Position numbers and translations under genes: made by a program. Of a stretch of DNA of 55,613 nucleotides, positions 47,036 through 55,426 are shown piece after piece. Source of the stretch: a virus; the IMG/VR virus record IMGVR_UViG_3300042938_000869, positions 1-55,613 of that record; one strand, written 5' to 3'. How positions within the stretch are numbered: the stretch's first letter is position 1; every line of letters begins with the position of its first letter. A model generated the notes under the pieces. That model was not told where the DNA came from. It saw nothing but the letters and a program-made list of their open reading frames with translations, and made no database searches.

Positions 47036-48964
47036 ATGGCTGGCGAAAATCCATTGCTGAATAGCAATTTCTTCAAGGAGGCTATGCGCCTCAAGGAAGA
47101 AGGCAAAAATCCATTGATGGACATGGGGGGCGAAAAAACCTCGCGCCCCATTGAAGAAGCCGCACCAGCCGCCGCACCCGGATCCGCTGCCCCTGCTTCC
47201 GCCGCGCCAGATGCCGGGCGCCCAGACTTCAAAAACATGAGCATTGGCGAAAGGGCAAACATGAGCATTGGCGAAAAGGCCATGCTTACTATGCAGAATG
47301 TCCCGGAAAGTTTCAGCAAGAATACTGGTGACATCGCGTATGCCGTAACCAACCCCGTAGAAACTGCCGGTGCCCTTTGGAACGTCGGCGAAGGCGCTGT
47401 TTCGAAGGCGGCTGGCGCGCTTGGGTTTGAGCAGGACAAAGCTCAAAAAGCTAAAACCGAAGGTGCTCTGGACGCATCCATCTCGGGCCTCGCCGAAAGG
47501 TTTGGGTCTTGGGAGGGGTTTGAGGAAGCACTTATTACCGATCCAATTGGTGTTCTTATGGATCTTGGAACATTCATCCCATTGGCTGGTGCAGGCGCTA
47601 AAGCTGCGGGGCTGGCCAAGGCAGCCAAAGTCTTGGATACGGCAAAATACCTTGACCCTCTGACCGCCGCCGGAGCCGCCACGAACGCTGTGATGACACC
47701 TGTGCTGGGTACCGCAAAGCATGCTCTTGGTGTGTCCACAGGGACCGGAAAGTCGGTTCTTGATCAAGTTCAAGAGGCAGGCAGAAGCGCCGATCCAAAT
47801 CGTAGGGCCGCTGTGAGCGATTTCGCTCGTGGATCGGGAGACCCAAAAGAAATCATCAATGACGCTCTCCGTGCAGCTAACGAGGGCGATCTGGCTGCCA
47901 AGGCTGAATTTAGGCAGCGCCTTGGCCAGTTGGCACAAGACCCTCTACCGACCACTGCCGTAACAGATGCGCTTCAGAAGGCCCGGGACGGAATTAGCAT
48001 ATCTACTGACCCTAGAACCGGCCTACCAATTGTCCCTGCTGCATATAAATTGGAGCTTGATGCTATTGAAGGTGCCGAAGGGATGCTTCGGAACCATGGG
48101 AACTTTACACCCGAAGGCATGCATGAGTTAAAAGTTGCAATCAATCAGTATTTTAACGATATGGGGGTTGCTCAAGGCCGCTCCAAATCGGGTTTGATGG
48201 GGGGAATCCCTGACGCCATCAAAAAGACGATCAATAGGGTCGACCCCAAATACCAAGAGGCCATGGATTTTTGGGTAGATTACAAGGATAGGATCCGCAA
48301 TCTTTCTGCTGGTTTGGGCCAAAACTCTCGCGCTGGAAGCGCGACCCAGCTTGCGAAAATGATGAAGGAAATGAAGAAGGGCAAAACGCCTCTTCTTGAT
48401 ATCCTCTCTAAATATCCGTCTGGAAAGTATCTGAAGGACAAGCTGGCCGGCGCGTCCATACACGAGCTTTTCCCGAATTGGTTCCAGCAGGCCAATCCGT
48501 TGCTGCAAACTTTGGGCGGCGTCGGCGTCGGCACTGGCGCGGTCCTTGGCATGGTGCCGCATGTTGCGGGTACGATGGCAGCTTCATCCCCTCGCCTAGT
48601 TGGCAGCGCCATGTACGGCGCAGGGGCGGCCCAACGCGCTGGCAAGGTCGCTGCTGACGTGCTGAGAACCCCGACATGGGCAGCCTCCACTCTCGGCGAA
48701 CTCGCGCAAGAACAGTCTGAAGAAAACCCGATCATCAAGACCGAGGCAACACCCGTGCAGAGCGTGCAGGGCAGTATGTTTGCCGGTGGGCGTATCGGGC
48801 GCCGGAGCGGTGGCCGCGTGGGCAATCCGGGGTCTGTTGCGGAAAAGCTTATTAGGGCTGCGGAGCAGGCGAAAAACAGGCATAGTGACGGGACCAGCCC
48901 GCTGCTGAACGTTCCAGATGAGGCCATCACCAAGGCCCTCGCAATTGCGAATGAGAAGATCTGA
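47036..48964 (+). CDS. Internal virion (ejection) protein
   Basis: 642 residues, ATG directly after the previous stop. Helical, Ala/Lys-rich; FGSWEGFEEALITDPIGVLMDLGTFIPLAGAGAKAAG and LGGVGVGTGAVLGMVPHVAG are membrane-active-looking segments. The C-terminus FAGGRIGRRSGGRVG then SVAEKLIRAAEQAKNRHSDGTSPLLNVPDEAITKALAIANE is the tail found in many podovirus ejection proteins of alphaproteobacteria. Presumably part of a trans-envelope channel. Confidence 0.75.
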   Translation: MAGENPLLNSNFFKEAMRLKEEGKNPLMDMGGEKTSRPIEEAAPAAAPGSAAPASAAPDAGRPDFKNMSIGERANMSIGEKAMLTMQNVPESFSKNTGDIAYAVTNPVETAGALWNVGEGAVSKAAGALGFEQDKAQKAKTEGALDASISGLAERFGSWEGFEEALITDPIGVLMDLGTFIPLAGAGAKAAGLAKAAKVLDTAKYLDPLTAAGAATNAVMTPVLGTAKHALGVSTGTGKSVLDQVQEAGRSADPNRRAAVSDFARGSGDPKEIINDALRAANEGDLAAKAEFRQRLGQLAQDPLPTTAVTDALQKARDGISISTDPRTGLPIVPAAYKLELDAIEGAEGMLRNHGNFTPEGMHELKVAINQYFNDMGVAQGRSKSGLMGGIPDAIKKTINRVDPKYQEAMDFWVDYKDRIRNLSAGLGQNSRAGSATQLAKMMKEMKKGKTPLLDILSKYPSGKYLKDKLAGASIHELFPNWFQQANPLLQTLGGVGVGTGAVLGMVPHVAGTMAASSPRLVGSAMYGAGAAQRAGKVAADVLRTPTWAASTLGELAQEQSEENPIIKTEATPVQSVQGSMFAGGRIGRRSGGRVGNPGSVAEKLIRAAEQAKNRHSDGTSPLLNVPDEAITKALAIANEKI

Positions 48965-50712
48965 TGAGCAATAGCATCACCGCCAACAAGAACCTTGTCA
49001 TCCAGACGTACAACACGGCTGATGGCACCCTGCCGACCAGCGCAGTTTTGACCTCTGGGCTGACCTCCGGAACCGCCTACACCACGTGGGATGTGCCGGA
49101 GAATTACAACGCGGCAGCGCTCGATGTGGTGCTGGGTGGCACGGCCACGGTTTCCGTGACTGGCGCGTCCGGCACTGTGGCGCTTACTGCCGACAAGTAC
49201 CAGCCTATGGTCCTGCTGTTCACCGGAACGCTGACTGCCAGCGTGATCTACACGATCCCGTCCGGTGTAGGTGGCACATGGGTCGTCCGAAACAGCACGA
49301 CCGGCAGTTTTACCATTACGCTGTCGAGCCTGACCGCTGGGGCGAGCGCCACCTTTGCTGTGCCGCAGGACGGGCTCCCGTACACAGTTAGCTTGATCGC
49401 AGTGAGCGGCGGTGGCTTTTATATCGGCACGATCACCGATGGCTCGATCACTACGGCGAAGATTGCGGATAGCGCGGTCACTACTGCCAAAATCGCGGAC
49501 AGCGCGGTCACTACGGCCAAGCTCAACAATTACTCGATCACAAACACCAAGCTCCTTCCGAGCGTGATCAATGGCCTGTCTGCGAAAACCACTCTGGCAA
49601 ACGATGATGAGTTTTCGATCTACGACAGCGCCGCTGTCGTCGCCATTTCAACTATCACAATGACCGGCGGTGGCCCGACCTATACGGCTACGGCAACGAC
49701 CGCTGCATCTCATGGGTTGAGCAATGGCGATTCCCTGACGATCTCCGGAGCCACCGGCAACACGTCGGTCAACGGCGTGTTCACAATCACGGTCACCAGT
49801 ACGACCCAGTTTACGTATACGGCGACATCTAACGCAGCCGTCACGGGCTCGCCGGTCTACATACTGAACCCCGGCCTGAAGAAAATCACCTACGCAAATG
49901 TCGCAAGCGCGATGGCGGCTAGCCTCGTAAACACGTTTGCACCCACGCCGGGATATTTGTTTGGTCTTGTTCTTTCAAATAATTCTACGGACGCAACTAA
50001 CGATATCGACGTTTCAGTCGGCGTTACGGTAGACAACACCACCATGGCGAAGATCAGCGTAAGCGCCATCACGAAAAGGCTTGATGCAAATTGGGCCCCC
50101 GGGAACAACAACGGGGGGCGATACTCTGGAGCGGCTATTGCCAACACCACCTACCATGTGTGGGCTGTAGCGCAGACGGACGGATCTGGCGGAGACATCT
50201 ATCTCGATCCCAGCGCGGTTCGATCTACGGTTTTGTCTCATATTCAGGCCGAAGCCGGAGGCTCGCTGTATACCAACGCGCGGCGCATCGGGTCGGTCGT
50301 GCGCGCCAGCGGCGCCATCCGCGCGTTCATCCAGTACGGGGATAATTTTCTCTGGAGCGTGCCCACAGATGACTTCAACGGCACCCCAGCCACCAGCGCG
50401 ACGACGCTGGCGCTTACGCTTCCGACCGGGGTAGTGGTAACGGCGCAGTTGTCGCTTCAGCTTGGGACTACCGTCAGCAATATCGACAGCAAGGTGCTCG
50501 TCACCGCCCTTGCACAGGCTGACACTGACCCGGCATCGATCTATCAGGTTGCAGTGCGAACAGCAGGCGATAACCGAGGGTACGGCAGCGCCGCAACGGT
50601 TCTGGTGCCGACCGATACTTCAGCGCAAGTTAGATATCGTCGGTCGGGAAGCTCCGCCACGCTGTCGCTGCAGACGTTTGGTTGGTTCGATACACGAGGC
50701 CAAACTCAGTAA
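48964..50712 (+). CDS. Tail fibre/collar protein with 11-residue repeats
   Basis: 582 residues, TGATG overlap with the previous gene. Beta-rich N-terminal domain (VVRNSTTGSFTITLSSLTAGASATFAVPQDG), then GSITTAKIADSAVTTAKIADSAVTTAKLNNYSITNTKL, a triple-stranded shaft repeat, and a C-terminal domain rich in Thr, ending LSLQTFGWFDTRGQ. Likely a trimeric side fibre; last gene of the late region. Confidence 0.75.
   Translation: MSNSITANKNLVIQTYNTADGTLPTSAVLTSGLTSGTAYTTWDVPENYNAAALDVVLGGTATVSVTGASGTVALTADKYQPMVLLFTGTLTASVIYTIPSGVGGTWVVRNSTTGSFTITLSSLTAGASATFAVPQDGLPYTVSLIAVSGGGFYIGTITDGSITTAKIADSAVTTAKIADSAVTTAKLNNYSITNTKLLPSVINGLSAKTTLANDDEFSIYDSAAVVAISTITMTGGGPTYTATATTAASHGLSNGDSLTISGATGNTSVNGVFTITVTSTTQFTYTATSNAAVTGSPVYILNPGLKKITYANVASAMAASLVNTFAPTPGYLFGLVLSNNSTDATNDIDVSVGVTVDNTTMAKISVSAITKRLDANWAPGNNNGGRYSGAAIANTTYHVWAVAQTDGSGGDIYLDPSAVRSTVLSHIQAEAGGSLYTNARRIGSVVRASGAIRAFIQYGDNFLWSVPTDDFNGTPATSATTLALTLPTGVVVTAQLSLQLGTTVSNIDSKVLVTALAQADTDPASIYQVAVRTAGDNRGYGSAATVLVPTDTSAQVRYRRSGSSATLSLQTFGWFDTRGQTQ
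49436..49545 (+). repeat. 33-bp tandem repeats coding fibre shaft
   Basis: Repeated unit codes (D/N)-S-x-T-T/N-x-K-I/L-x, the recurrent SITxxKIADSAVTT pattern. Two nearly perfect and two decayed units. Confidence 0.65.
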
Positions 50713-50733
50713 CTAATATTTTACTGAAAACCC

Positions 50734-51138
50734 TTAAATCTCCTCGATCTGGACGACGGTGCGGGCAGCGCTCTCACCGTCATACATTTTCAGCACCCGG
50801 CCATCCACAACAAGCGCGTCGTCCACGTAGACGATGCCGTTGAGGCTATCCCCCACCAGCTTCGCGACGTTGTCCCAGTCGGGCCTGCTGGCCCTGTAAT
50901 GGGCCTCTGCGCGCTTCTTCTGGCTCATCGTCTTGGGATGGGGCCAGTAGGCGTGGATTACCATGCGGACCGGCTTATCGAAGGGAGCCGTGCCGCTCAT
51001 TGCATCATAGGCGATGGTCTGGATGACCGACATGGCCTGCCGCTGTTTACCCGGGGTGAAATGGATCTTCCCATGGGTGCGGGCGCGGGCCCATGCCGTC
51101 GGGATTCCGGGGATGGTAAAAATGATGCTGCGCGTCAC
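50734..51138 (-). CDS. rusA: RusA-like Holliday junction resolvase
   Basis: 134 residues from a GTG overlapping the helicase stop, with AGGAG upstream. RPDWDNVAKLVGDSLNGIVYVDDALVVDG is the RusA motif set: the DNxxK, DxLNG and YxDD acidic residues bind metal. It cleaves four-way junctions symmetrically and clears branched DNA before packaging. Last gene of the leftward operon. A second branch nuclease (endonuclease VII-like) lies among the late genes. Confidence 0.9.
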   Translation of the reverse strand: MTRSIIFTIPGIPTAWARARTHGKIHFTPGKQRQAMSVIQTIAYDAMSGTAPFDKPVRMVIHAYWPHPKTMSQKKRAEAHYRASRPDWDNVAKLVGDSLNGIVYVDDALVVDGRVLKMYDGESAARTVVQIEEI

Positions 51139-52778
51139 GCTGGCACTCCTGCTTTTTCGTACTCAACGGCCTGAACGACCGTAAACCCATTTTCCTCTCC
51201 CACCTTGATGATGGCAGGCTTCTTCAGTTCGTCGAAGCGGTCCAGCGCATGCTGGCTGTTCTCTGGAATGTACCTGCCGCCACCTGCCCGCAGCCAGAAG
51301 CGCTCGGCGTTGGTGCGAGGGAACGAGCCCATGGGATGAGAGAAGCAGATCCACTGGCTGACTTTCCGCCGGTTATTGCCCAATGTGTATGTCAGCTTCA
51401 GTGTTGGCGGCTTCCCGATCTTGAAGTGAATGGACGGCGTTACGTATCGCACTACATCCCACCCGGTGGCGATCATGGCAGGGGTGAGCATCTTTCGCGC
51501 CTTGCTATTTGACAGGATGTCCACATTCATGGGCCGGTCATCGTGTTTCGGCTCCATGTCGCGCTCCCATGCGTGCCCACAATGCGGACACTCCATCAGG
51601 CTGATGTGGACGTATGCCTGACACGCCGGGCATACCTTTACTGGGGGCTCTCCGGGCTCTGCTGCTTTCTTCTTGTCCTTGGTCTCCACCATGTCGACCG
51701 GGCCATGGCGCATGACGTTCCCCGCAAAATCGAGGATTAGACAATCGCGCTTGCCCGGCGCCTTGCGGAACCCGCGCCCAACTTGCTGGATGTAGAGGCC
51801 CGGGCTTTCCGTAGGCCTCAGTAGGGCGATCAGATCAACGTGTGGGACGTTGAAGCCGATGGACAGCACATTGACCGAGGTCAGGGCCTTGATGGCACCA
51901 GCGCGAAAATTGGCGATCAGGCGCTCACGCTCCTTCTTCGGAGTATTGCCGTCTATCTCCTCGGCGGAGATGCCAAGGTCACGCAGAGCATCCCGTACGG
52001 CAATGGCGTGATCGACCCCGGAGCAAAAGCAGAGCCACGCTCGCCGGTTGGCGCCACGCGCCACAATCTCAGTGGCGGCGCGCTTCACCAGATCGTCAGC
52101 CATGGCTGCGCGCTCCAGCTCGCCAGCGATAAACTCGCCACCGCGCCTGTGTACGCCTTTGGTGTTGATCTCTGCCTCGGTGGCCTTCGATACCAGTGGC
52201 GACAGATACCCCTGCTCGATCAGATCTGCGACGTCGGCCTCATAGACGATCTTCTCAAACATGGCGTCATCGCCAGTGTCGAGGCGACCGCTGTCGAGGC
52301 GGTACGGGGTAGCCGTCAGCCCAAGCAGGCGCATGTCAGGGTAGACATTCCGCAGATCGGCAAAGAACTTGCCGTACATGCTCGATGCCTTCCTCGAAAT
52401 AAGGTGCGCCTCGTCTATGAGCGTTAAATCGAATTTCCCCAGCTTCTCGACCTTGTCGTAAACCGACTGGATGCCGCAAAAAATGATCGGGTTCGTGGTG
52501 TCCCGCCGACCGACGCTGGCCGAGAAAATGCCTGCCGGTGCCTCCGGCCAGATGTTCAGCAGTTCGGCGTGGTTCTGCTCGATCAGTTCCTTGCTATGCG
52601 TGATCACGCATACCCGCATTAGCGGATAGTCGTGCAATAGCTCCTGCAGGAATTGGGCGATGATCAGGGACTTGCCGCCGCCGGTCGGGATGACGATCAG
52701 GCCATCGCCGCCGCCATCAAACCAGTGGGCGTACGTGCTATTGATGCTTTCGCGCTGGTATGGCCGAAGTTCAAGCAT
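51135..52778 (-). CDS. SF2 DEAD/DEAH-box helicase with zinc ribbon
   Basis: About 547 residues. Motifs in order: LRPYQRESI (Q-motif-like), IPTGGGKS (I), CVITHSKELI (Ia), LIDEAHL (II, DEAH), LGLTATPYR (III), CFCSGVDHA (IV), SIGFNVPHVD (V), QQVGRGFRK (VI). Then CPACQAYVHISLMECPHCG, a zinc ribbon, and a C-terminal domain (WICFSHPMGSFPRTNAERFWLRAGG) seen in phage replication helicases. It probably opens forks or branches together with RusA. ATG at 52778 overlaps the upstream gene; GTG 52799 is an alternative. Confidence 0.9.
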   Translation of the reverse strand: MLELRPYQRESINSTYAHWFDGGGDGLIVIPTGGGKSLIIAQFLQELLHDYPLMRVCVITHSKELIEQNHAELLNIWPEAPAGIFSASVGRRDTTNPIIFCGIQSVYDKVEKLGKFDLTLIDEAHLISRKASSMYGKFFADLRNVYPDMRLLGLTATPYRLDSGRLDTGDDAMFEKIVYEADVADLIEQGYLSPLVSKATEAEINTKGVHRRGGEFIAGELERAAMADDLVKRAATEIVARGANRRAWLCFCSGVDHAIAVRDALRDLGISAEEIDGNTPKKERERLIANFRAGAIKALTSVNVLSIGFNVPHVDLIALLRPTESPGLYIQQVGRGFRKAPGKRDCLILDFAGNVMRHGPVDMVETKDKKKAAEPGEPPVKVCPACQAYVHISLMECPHCGHAWERDMEPKHDDRPMNVDILSNSKARKMLTPAMIATGWDVVRYVTPSIHFKIGKPPTLKLTYTLGNNRRKVSQWICFSHPMGSFPRTNAERFWLRAGGGRYIPENSQHALDRFDELKKPAIIKVGEENGFTVVQAVEYEKAGVPA

Positions 52779-53106
52779 TGCCTTTGTCCCACAATTCACA
52801 CAAGGTTATGAGATTGACAGTTTGATCATCAAGAATTCTGTAAATTGATTTTCTGCTAGAGCCGAGATCGACCGCCTGATTTATTACAGACAAAAACAAA
52901 TTTCTTGCCTCTGGTATTTGGTAAATTTCTCTTTTGTCTTCGTCCCATGTTGACGAACACAACATAACTTTTCCTTTTTTTCCTAAAGAGAATTTTTCTC
53001 CATCTTTATTGGTCCAGCTTCCTTTGGCTGCTGTGGACAGAAGAGCAGAAGACCAGTCCTTGCTTTTCTCATCTATTTCAATAACAAAAAGTGCTACTTC
53101 TTTCAT
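52771..53106 (-). CDS. AT-rich orphan gene
   Basis: 111 residues, MKEVALFVIEIDEKSKDWSS.... A beta-alpha mini-domain with GEKFSLGKKGKVMLCSSTWDE; no family recognised. Its DNA is far poorer in G+C than the genes around it and uses A/T-ending codons, a sign of recent acquisition. Strong ribosome site GGAGAGAGAG. Lies between the nuclease and helicase genes. Confidence 0.7.
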   Translation of the reverse strand: MKEVALFVIEIDEKSKDWSSALLSTAAKGSWTNKDGEKFSLGKKGKVMLCSSTWDEDKREIYQIPEARNLFLSVINQAVDLGSSRKSIYRILDDQTVNLITLCELWDKGNA

Positions 53107-53120
53107 TTCTCTCTCTCCAG

Positions 53121-54062
53121 TTAGTTATGCGGGCCATCAATGAAGGTGCCGCCGCTCGTTAGCTCGTAGGTAATCTTGAATTCGTTGGTCGCAGATTTCA
53201 GTTTGCCGGGGACGAGGCTCGGGATGTACCGGTGGGCAACGCAGCCCTCTGCCTGAAACTCCCGGCTGGGTTTTTCGTCAAACTTGGCGCAATGAAACTC
53301 CCCTTCAGCGATGGGGGTCGAATGCAGACAGGTTCGACAATTGCGCTTGGCAAACTGGCCTTTGTGGCAGACCGAGAAAGCGTTGCACATCTTGCAGACG
53401 TAAGCCGCCTTGCTGGTCGGATCCTCGAACAGCCGCGCCGGGGGGTTCTGCGCCTGAACGACGCGCTGTCCACGACGCTCGAGCGCCTGCCCCATCGCCG
53501 GGTCGTAGTCGATGATCTCCCCGTAAAGCTCGTCACTGTTCTTGCTGTGGGCGAGGTAGAAGCCTTTATGGATGCCCGAGAAGTGCATGTAGAGCATCAG
53601 CTGCCGCAGGTGCCCCGGCTTGGATGCCTTCACGCCGCCGGTTACCAGCGATTTGAAACTGGTTTCGTTGTGCGTCTTGAACTCCAGTACGGCCCTGCCG
53701 ACGCCGGGGATATCTACAGCGACACCGTCCATGTGCCCCCGCATGTGCCCCGTGCTATCGCGTAGAGCCCACTGCTCGCCGGTCGCCGGATCCCGCTCCT
53801 CAATCTCGATCCCAATGCGCTTGAGATCCTCGATCATGCGGGCTTCCTCGCGGTGCCCGGTCTGGAACAGGCGCAGCAACCGCCCCGAGAATTTCTCTTT
53901 ATCGACGGCCCACCGAAACCCGTACCACAGCGCCCGGTCGCAATCGGGGGCAAACCCGGACATGCCGAGGTACCCCCGAGGCGGCTCATTATTGGCCTTG
54001 GCGTAGTCATCGTAGATCAGGTCGACCATGGTCTGGGCGGCGGTACGGGTAATGGATGCCAT
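53121..54062 (-). CDS. RecB/Cas4-like PD-(D/E)XK exonuclease
   Basis: 313 residues. GHMDGVAVDIPGVGRAVLEFKTHNETSF carries the D...E-x-K core, and HLRQLMLYMHFSGI the following Q-containing helix. One Cys near the N-terminus (PDCDRALWYGF) and a cluster CKMCNAFSVCHKGQF...CRTCLH near the end could ligate an iron-sulphur cluster, as in Cas4/AddB. Predicted to resect DNA ends and feed Sak4. ATG at 54062 overlaps the previous stop. Confidence 0.85.
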   Translation of the reverse strand: MASITRTAAQTMVDLIYDDYAKANNEPPRGYLGMSGFAPDCDRALWYGFRWAVDKEKFSGRLLRLFQTGHREEARMIEDLKRIGIEIEERDPATGEQWALRDSTGHMRGHMDGVAVDIPGVGRAVLEFKTHNETSFKSLVTGGVKASKPGHLRQLMLYMHFSGIHKGFYLAHSKNSDELYGEIIDYDPAMGQALERRGQRVVQAQNPPARLFEDPTSKAAYVCKMCNAFSVCHKGQFAKRNCRTCLHSTPIAEGEFHCAKFDEKPSREFQAEGCVAHRYIPSLVPGKLKSATNEFKITYELTSGGTFIDGPHN

Positions 54063-54355
54063 CAATCAAACTCTACGGGGACGGGCTTCGTGGATACGCG
54101 AGTAGAGGAGGAGACGATGAAGAAGCTATCGTCCAAGGCATCGCCAAGAACCTCCTTCACCTTCTTGGTGTCGAGGCGCCTGCTTTCGCTGGTGGACGCG
54201 CTGACGATCCAATTGTAGCCACGGGTGATCGACAGACCGCGCCGCTTGAACTCGTCCTTGTGCCGGTCAAGCTCCGCCTCATCGGCCTTAAGCTTGAAAT
54301 TCATCTGCCCAATTAGGTCGGCCAGATCGAGGTCCGATATGTTTTCAAAGCTCAT
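54062..54355 (-). CDS. Small protein upstream of the nuclease, unknown
   Basis: 97 residues, MSFENISDLDLADLIGQMNFKLKADEAELDRHKDEF.... The N-terminal half is a coiled coil; the rest beta-rich. Overlaps the nuclease start, so perhaps a partner of it. No recognised family. Confidence 0.65.
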   Translation of the reverse strand: MSFENISDLDLADLIGQMNFKLKADEAELDRHKDEFKRRGLSITRGYNWIVSASTSESRRLDTKKVKEVLGDALDDSFFIVSSSTRVSTKPVPVEFD

Positions 54356-54525
54356 TTTTCGTACTTCTTCTTGATGATGCGAAGCTGGTTGTCTCGGCGC
54401 AGGATGACGTGCAGGGCTTCGAGACAGACCTCTCGTACGGTCGGCCCATCTACCTCATGCAGCCAGTCCCAGTCGCGGATGATGTCCTCGAGCTTCTCGG
54501 TGATGTCGGGCTTTTTCTCACTCAT
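54352..54525 (-). CDS. Very small acidic helical protein, unknown
   Basis: 57 residues, MSEKKPDITEKLEDIIRDWDW.... Starts with GAGGGA as ribosome site; the upstream frame overlaps the preceding gene and is discarded. Helical, ends KKKYEK. Coupled on both sides. Confidence 0.6.
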   Translation of the reverse strand: MSEKKPDITEKLEDIIRDWDWLHEVDGPTVREVCLEALHVILRRDNQLRIIKKKYEK

Positions 54526-54766
54526 CAGAATTTCCCTCATCGGAAAAAGGAATTTTATCGACGACAACCTCCCAAACTGCGTCCATCAATTCCAAAGCGT
54601 CATGCACCAGTTCAACATTGCCTTCACCCAACGCCGGACCCCACGCTTGCCCGACTTTCATCTGAGCTTGGGCTTCGCTGTTTCTGGAGTTGGTCGGGTC
54701 TGCCAGCATGCCCTGCAAGATATGGGCAAAATACATGTTCCAAGTGTCACGCTGCGACATGCTCAT
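54518..54766 (-). CDS. Small protein, unknown
   Basis: 82 residues, MSMSQRDTWNMYFAHILQGM.... Helical and acidic. Strong ribosome site AGGAGATAAAT. Similar sized neighbours of DUF669 genes are common in such phages; no function known. Confidence 0.65.
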   Translation of the reverse strand: MSMSQRDTWNMYFAHILQGMLADPTNSRNSEAQAQMKVGQAWGPALGEGNVELVHDALELMDAVWEVVVDKIPFSDEGNSDE

Positions 54767-54814
54767 ATTTATCTCCTATTGATGGAGACAGGGGCCGTAG
54801 CCCCCGCCTGTTTG

Positions 54815-55414
54815 TTAACGGCGAGCGAAGGGGTTGCCAGCCTGCGGCGTAGCAGGGCGACCAGCGGCGGCCACAGGGGCGGTCGGACGCGACTGTGCAG
54901 TAGACGGCGGCTGAACACGCACCGGGGGCACAACGCTATTCTCGTACGGCCTGTAGCTCGCGATGCTGTTGCGCGGGGGATAGGGCAGGCCCGTCTCCGG
55001 GTTGATTTTCACTTCGCGCTGCCCGAAGGCGTTCTTCACGGTGTCCTGACGGAGCACGACATTGCCAGTGAACGGCATGCGAAGCAGAACGTCGCTGTCT
55101 TCGTAGACGGCATCGGAATTGAGCCCGGTGGCGTCGATCAGAGCGCGAAGCTGGGACATGCCAATCTGGCGGGCCTGCTCGTTCTCGTGCTGAACGTTAT
55201 AGGTCATGAAGAGCTTGCGGCCCGCGTGTTCGCTCCCATCGAGGATGTTGAAGGTCACGTCGAGGCGGGTTCCGGTGTTGTTGCGATTGACAACCAGTTC
55301 AGTGCTTTCAACCTCCATAGGGTACTCACCCTCGGGGAGCGGATCGCGAGAGACTTGGGCTTCGACGGAATTGGGATCGAAACCAGCTTCGTAGAGATCA
55401 TAAAGACGTGCCAT
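54815..55414 (-). CDS. DUF669-like protein, probable ssDNA-binding partner
   Basis: 199 residues. DPLPEGEYPMEVESTELVVNRNNTGTRLDVTFNILDGSEHAGRKLFMTYNVQHEN is the DUF669 pattern (L-P-x-G-E-Y ... L-x-G-x-x-A/G-G-R-K-L), an OB-like fold. Its C-terminus is Pro/Ala-rich and disordered, ending NPFARR. DUF669 genes sit beside Sak4 genes in many phages, in the place of an SSB. AAGGA ribosome site. Confidence 0.8.
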   Translation of the reverse strand: MARLYDLYEAGFDPNSVEAQVSRDPLPEGEYPMEVESTELVVNRNNTGTRLDVTFNILDGSEHAGRKLFMTYNVQHENEQARQIGMSQLRALIDATGLNSDAVYEDSDVLLRMPFTGNVVLRQDTVKNAFGQREVKINPETGLPYPPRNSIASYRPYENSVVPPVRVQPPSTAQSRPTAPVAAAGRPATPQAGNPFARR

Positions 55415-55426
55415 TCGTTTTTCCTT

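Noticed and set aside
46319-47938. 539-residue antisense ORF on the minus strand
   Set aside because: It spans two well-supported plus-strand virion genes, shows no domain, has no ribosome site and arises from the low stop-codon frequency of GC-rich DNA.
50707-50726. Terminator between the convergent late and leftward operons (CAGTAA-N8-TTACTG)
   Set aside because: Only six weak pairs and no T-tract on either side; too weak to call.
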